Shown here piece by piece: positions 61,448 through 64,000 of a DNA stretch of 64,000 nucleotides; within the stretch, counting starts at the first letter, position 1; each line of letters begins with the position of its first letter. The stretch comes from Lunularia cruciata. Taxonomy: Eukaryota; Streptophyta; Marchantiopsida; Lunulariales; Lunulariaceae. The stretch covers positions 55,223,034 through 55,287,033 of the forward strand of contig OX419762.1 of the NCBI GenBank assembly GCA_948567375.1, given 5' to 3'. Made by a program: the position numbers and the translations under genes. A model generated the notes under the pieces. That model had not been told where the DNA came from, searched no databases, and worked only from the letters and a program-made list of their open reading frames with translations.

Positions 61448-64000
61448 GCCCCTCGCCTCCCTTCCCCTCGCCTGTGCCCCCTTCGCATTTGTTGTCGTCG
61501 TCTCCTCATCCAGGAATCATCGGGGAGCATCGGTCAGTTCAGCAGCACAATCACCTGAGTAGCCTGGAGCAGCAGCAGGAGCCTCCAAATGGAGAGTACC
61601 TGTTGCATCTCCTGCAATCCGGGAATCACCAAGTGCAGCAACAGCACAATGTTGTGGGGAATGCGGAACGCGGGGGCTATGAACCACAACCTCATTACAA
61701 CTACTCGCTGCCTGGAATTGTACCCGGGAATGATATCCCCATGGCTGCCTGGGATCCAGCTGTTGCAGCGCTCGGTCCTAGCCATTCTTACAATGGACTG
61801 GGATCAGCAGGTGGTGAAAGAGACATATTTCCCAGGCTATATCCCTCTCAGTATAATGCGTCGCTGGCCGCCGGATGGCCAAATCAACAACAGCATCCTG
61901 GCGCTGTAGCCCCGAGTCCTGTTTCCTCTTCTACTTCTTCTACATCTTCCTTGTCCCCTCATGTAGATCTTCGCCTCCTACAGGGTCGCACTCTGGTAGC
62001 CTCACCGGGAGTTGGACCTCTCCCATCATCTCCTTATGGAGGGCATGTGGAGATGTTGCCTAGGAGGTCTATTACCCCACCCGAATGGCAGCAGCAGCAG
62101 CAGCAGAGTTCGAACTCCGTTGCATCTCATCAGCTACGGGGCATGCTTACGGAGTGCGACATCTTTTCGAACTCATCCAATATGTCCCCCGGCAATTACA
62201 GTAATAGCAGAGCGAGCAATTCCGCCGAGAGGACTCCGCATCAGCAGTTTTATGGAGATGGAGCGGAGTTGATGAAGCTGCTGCAGATTTCGTCATCGAA
62301 TCCCAGGGGAGCAGGTGCAGCAGATCCGCTGAAAGTGGAGAAGCCGCCACAGTTGGGATTAGGCATCGGGGGGAGTTGTAGTACCCCTCAAAAGGTTAGT
62401 CCGGCTATTGTGCACGGTCCTATCGGCCCTCCTAAACGCCAACCAGAAATCAATAGGTCGTCTCCCGCTGAAGATATCTTAGGTCGATTTTGGCCAGCTC
62501 CTGCGGCACCTTTATCTAACGGGGTGCAGCAGCATCAACAGGACATTAATAGTAGTATCAATCTGAAGTCTCTAGGATTTCCCCACAAGGAGAATCAGCA
62601 GACGAACTTTGGCTCGCTAACTTCGGCCAAAGATAACAGAGGCTGGTGGGGGGAGCATTCTGGAGATAACAAGAAGTATGATACATTCGCAGGAGGGGAA
62701 TCTGTGGTCCCTCATCCTTCCTTTGGTAGTAGTGATGGAATCGGTGGTCGCTTTGGCTTAGCAAGCAGATTCTATGCTCTGAACAAAGGTAGTGGTTTGA
62801 CGGACAATTTAGAGTATCACGATGGCAGAGGATTACTGGGAGGGTGGAGTGGGGATTTATTCGACGAAGGCGTTGGTATGGCGGGGTCGCAGTTCCGTAA
62901 GAGCCAAAGACCCCGTGAAGAGCTGCAGCTTTACGCCAAATCTATGGATTCAAGTTTAAACTTGAATTCTCCCAATCACCATCATGAGCGAGAGCATGTA
63001 GAGAGTCCGTCTAAAGAATCGGACTTAGACTACTCTCGGGATAATGGTCGAGTTTCGGAGGGGTCCAGGGTTGTTGGTGGCCGTAGAGGGTCCGGCTCTC
63101 GTGGAGAAGCAGGCAGGCGAGGCGGGAGAACTGTAGTAGGGCAGTGGGTAGCTGTGAATGAAAGACAGAGAGAAAGGGATGGGGTGGAGGTACCGAGCGA
63201 AAGTGCTGAAAGTGGTTCTGATAAGGGCAGCAATTCGACGGGTACCTCATGCAAAGAGGAAGCACTCGTCGTCACCAAAGAGGGAACTGGGTCGCAGAAG
63301 GCAAGAGATGACTTGAAGCGGAGAAGGGGGCAGCAACAGGAATGGCGCATGAAGACCCCCCCTGCACATGCGCAAACTCAAACCCAAACTCAGTGCTCCT
63401 CACATTCTAAAAGTTCAGAGTTCTCTTCCCGTGCTGATTCATCAGATGTGATTAACGGGAACTACCGGGTTTCCTCGCCTCAGAAGATACGCCCCCTAGC
63501 CGCGCAGGTAGATCACCCTGGGTTGCCTTCAAGTGTGCTTCCTGATTCTGCTTCTGTGCCGAGTTCTGCTGTCGAGGATTCCAAGAAGATCTACCACGAG
63601 CGCTCCGGCTTCCATTCTAATGGAGGAAGTGATGGGCACGACGAGGGTCTGGCGAAGGAAGAAGAGGAGGAATTTCGAGAAGTTTTTGCTGGATACTTAG
63701 ATTTGATGGATGAGCCAGACAATCACAAGCCGGGGTATAGTCGCAGTCCTGCTCAGGAGGTGAGAGAGCAATTGATTTGTTGTGATGTTTGTCTTGTCAT
63801 CGGGCCGGGCAAGATTAGAAGGTTAGGGGACATGGAAGGTGAGGTGACAACACCAGATTAGATTCTTTTCCCAGTTCAAAGGGCCGGAATGACATGTTTA
63901 AGGCGACGGAGCTGCCATATCAATCTGGATGGTCCCATGCTAACACTGACGGATGGTTTGTTGAGATAAGTACGTAACATATATACTTGTGGTGATATAC
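61444..64000 (+). CDS. URT1: UTP:RNA uridylyltransferase, N-terminal half (partial)
   Basis: Terminal uridylyltransferases of the URT1 type add uridines to deadenylated mRNA 3' ends and act in cytoplasmic P-bodies/stress granules. Only the first coding exon is in the window: 61444-63759 (772 codons), then a donor GTGAGAG at 63760 and intron to the end. The nucleotidyltransferase and PAP-associated domains must lie beyond. Identity rests on short motifs of the disordered URT1 N-terminus in the right order: NGEYLLHLLQSG (49-60), DPAVAALGP (104-112) and, near the C-terminal end of the exon, QVDHPG (688-693), followed by an acidic EEEEEFREVF stretch. These match the Arabidopsis order GEFLLSIL, DPAIAAIGP, QIDHPG. 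The rest is Gln/Ser/Gly-rich disorder with CAG-type Gln tracts, about twice as long as in Arabidopsis. If the intron were not removed, translation would stop at 63861. Confidence 0.8.

Overview
This is nuclear DNA of a land plant. Three spliced genes of plant families can be followed exon by exon: a plastidial/mitochondrial-type glyoxalase II (GLX2-4/GLX2-5 class, minus strand, 40768-44172), the plastid- and peroxisome-division dynamin DRP5B/ARC5 (plus strand, 17 coding exons, 48326-54598), and the N-terminal half of a URT1-type RNA uridylyltransferase (plus strand, from 61444, cut by the window end). Introns are short (about 130-1000 bp) with canonical GT-AG borders. Long disordered N-termini and the repeat types are compatible with a bryophyte or other early-diverging land plant, but the species cannot be fixed from the sequence alone.

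Layout. 1-12 kb: repeat-derived DNA with an unassigned acidic ORF plus coiled-coil minisatellite (minus), a broken PIF/Harbinger transposase (4.1-5.5 kb, minus) and a cluster of truncated non-LTR retrotransposon (LINE) 3' ends (10.7-12.0 kb). 12-22 kb: a decayed MULE transposase (minus), a stretch of about 5 kb with nothing codable but a foldback repeat, and a second, better preserved FAR1-like MULE transposase (plus, 20.0-22.1 kb). 22.2-29.4 kb: a chromodomain Gypsy (chromovirus) element on the minus strand with three related LTRs, an initiator-Met-type primer-binding site, a nested solo LTR of another family in its 3' LTR, and LTR promoters crowded with heat-shock-element-like palindromes. 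29.4-40.7 kb: AT-rich, gene-free DNA with several tandem and dispersed duplications. 40.7-64 kb: the genic part, with GLX2 and DRP5B in divergent orientation about 4.2 kb apart and URT1 a further 6.8 kb downstream in the same direction as DRP5B.

The three genes are housekeeping functions in different pathways (methylglyoxal detoxification, organelle division, mRNA 3'-end uridylation) and there is no sign that they act together. The most notable signals are the heat-shock-like LTR promoter, the LTR-leader-LTR tandem structure, same-orientation LINE tails sharing one 3' terminus, start-stop and other short uORFs upstream of DRP5B, a uORF whose stop overlaps the URT1 start codon, and an unusually long N-terminal extension on DRP5B. 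No CRISPR array, bacterial operon or convincing tRNA/rRNA gene was seen.
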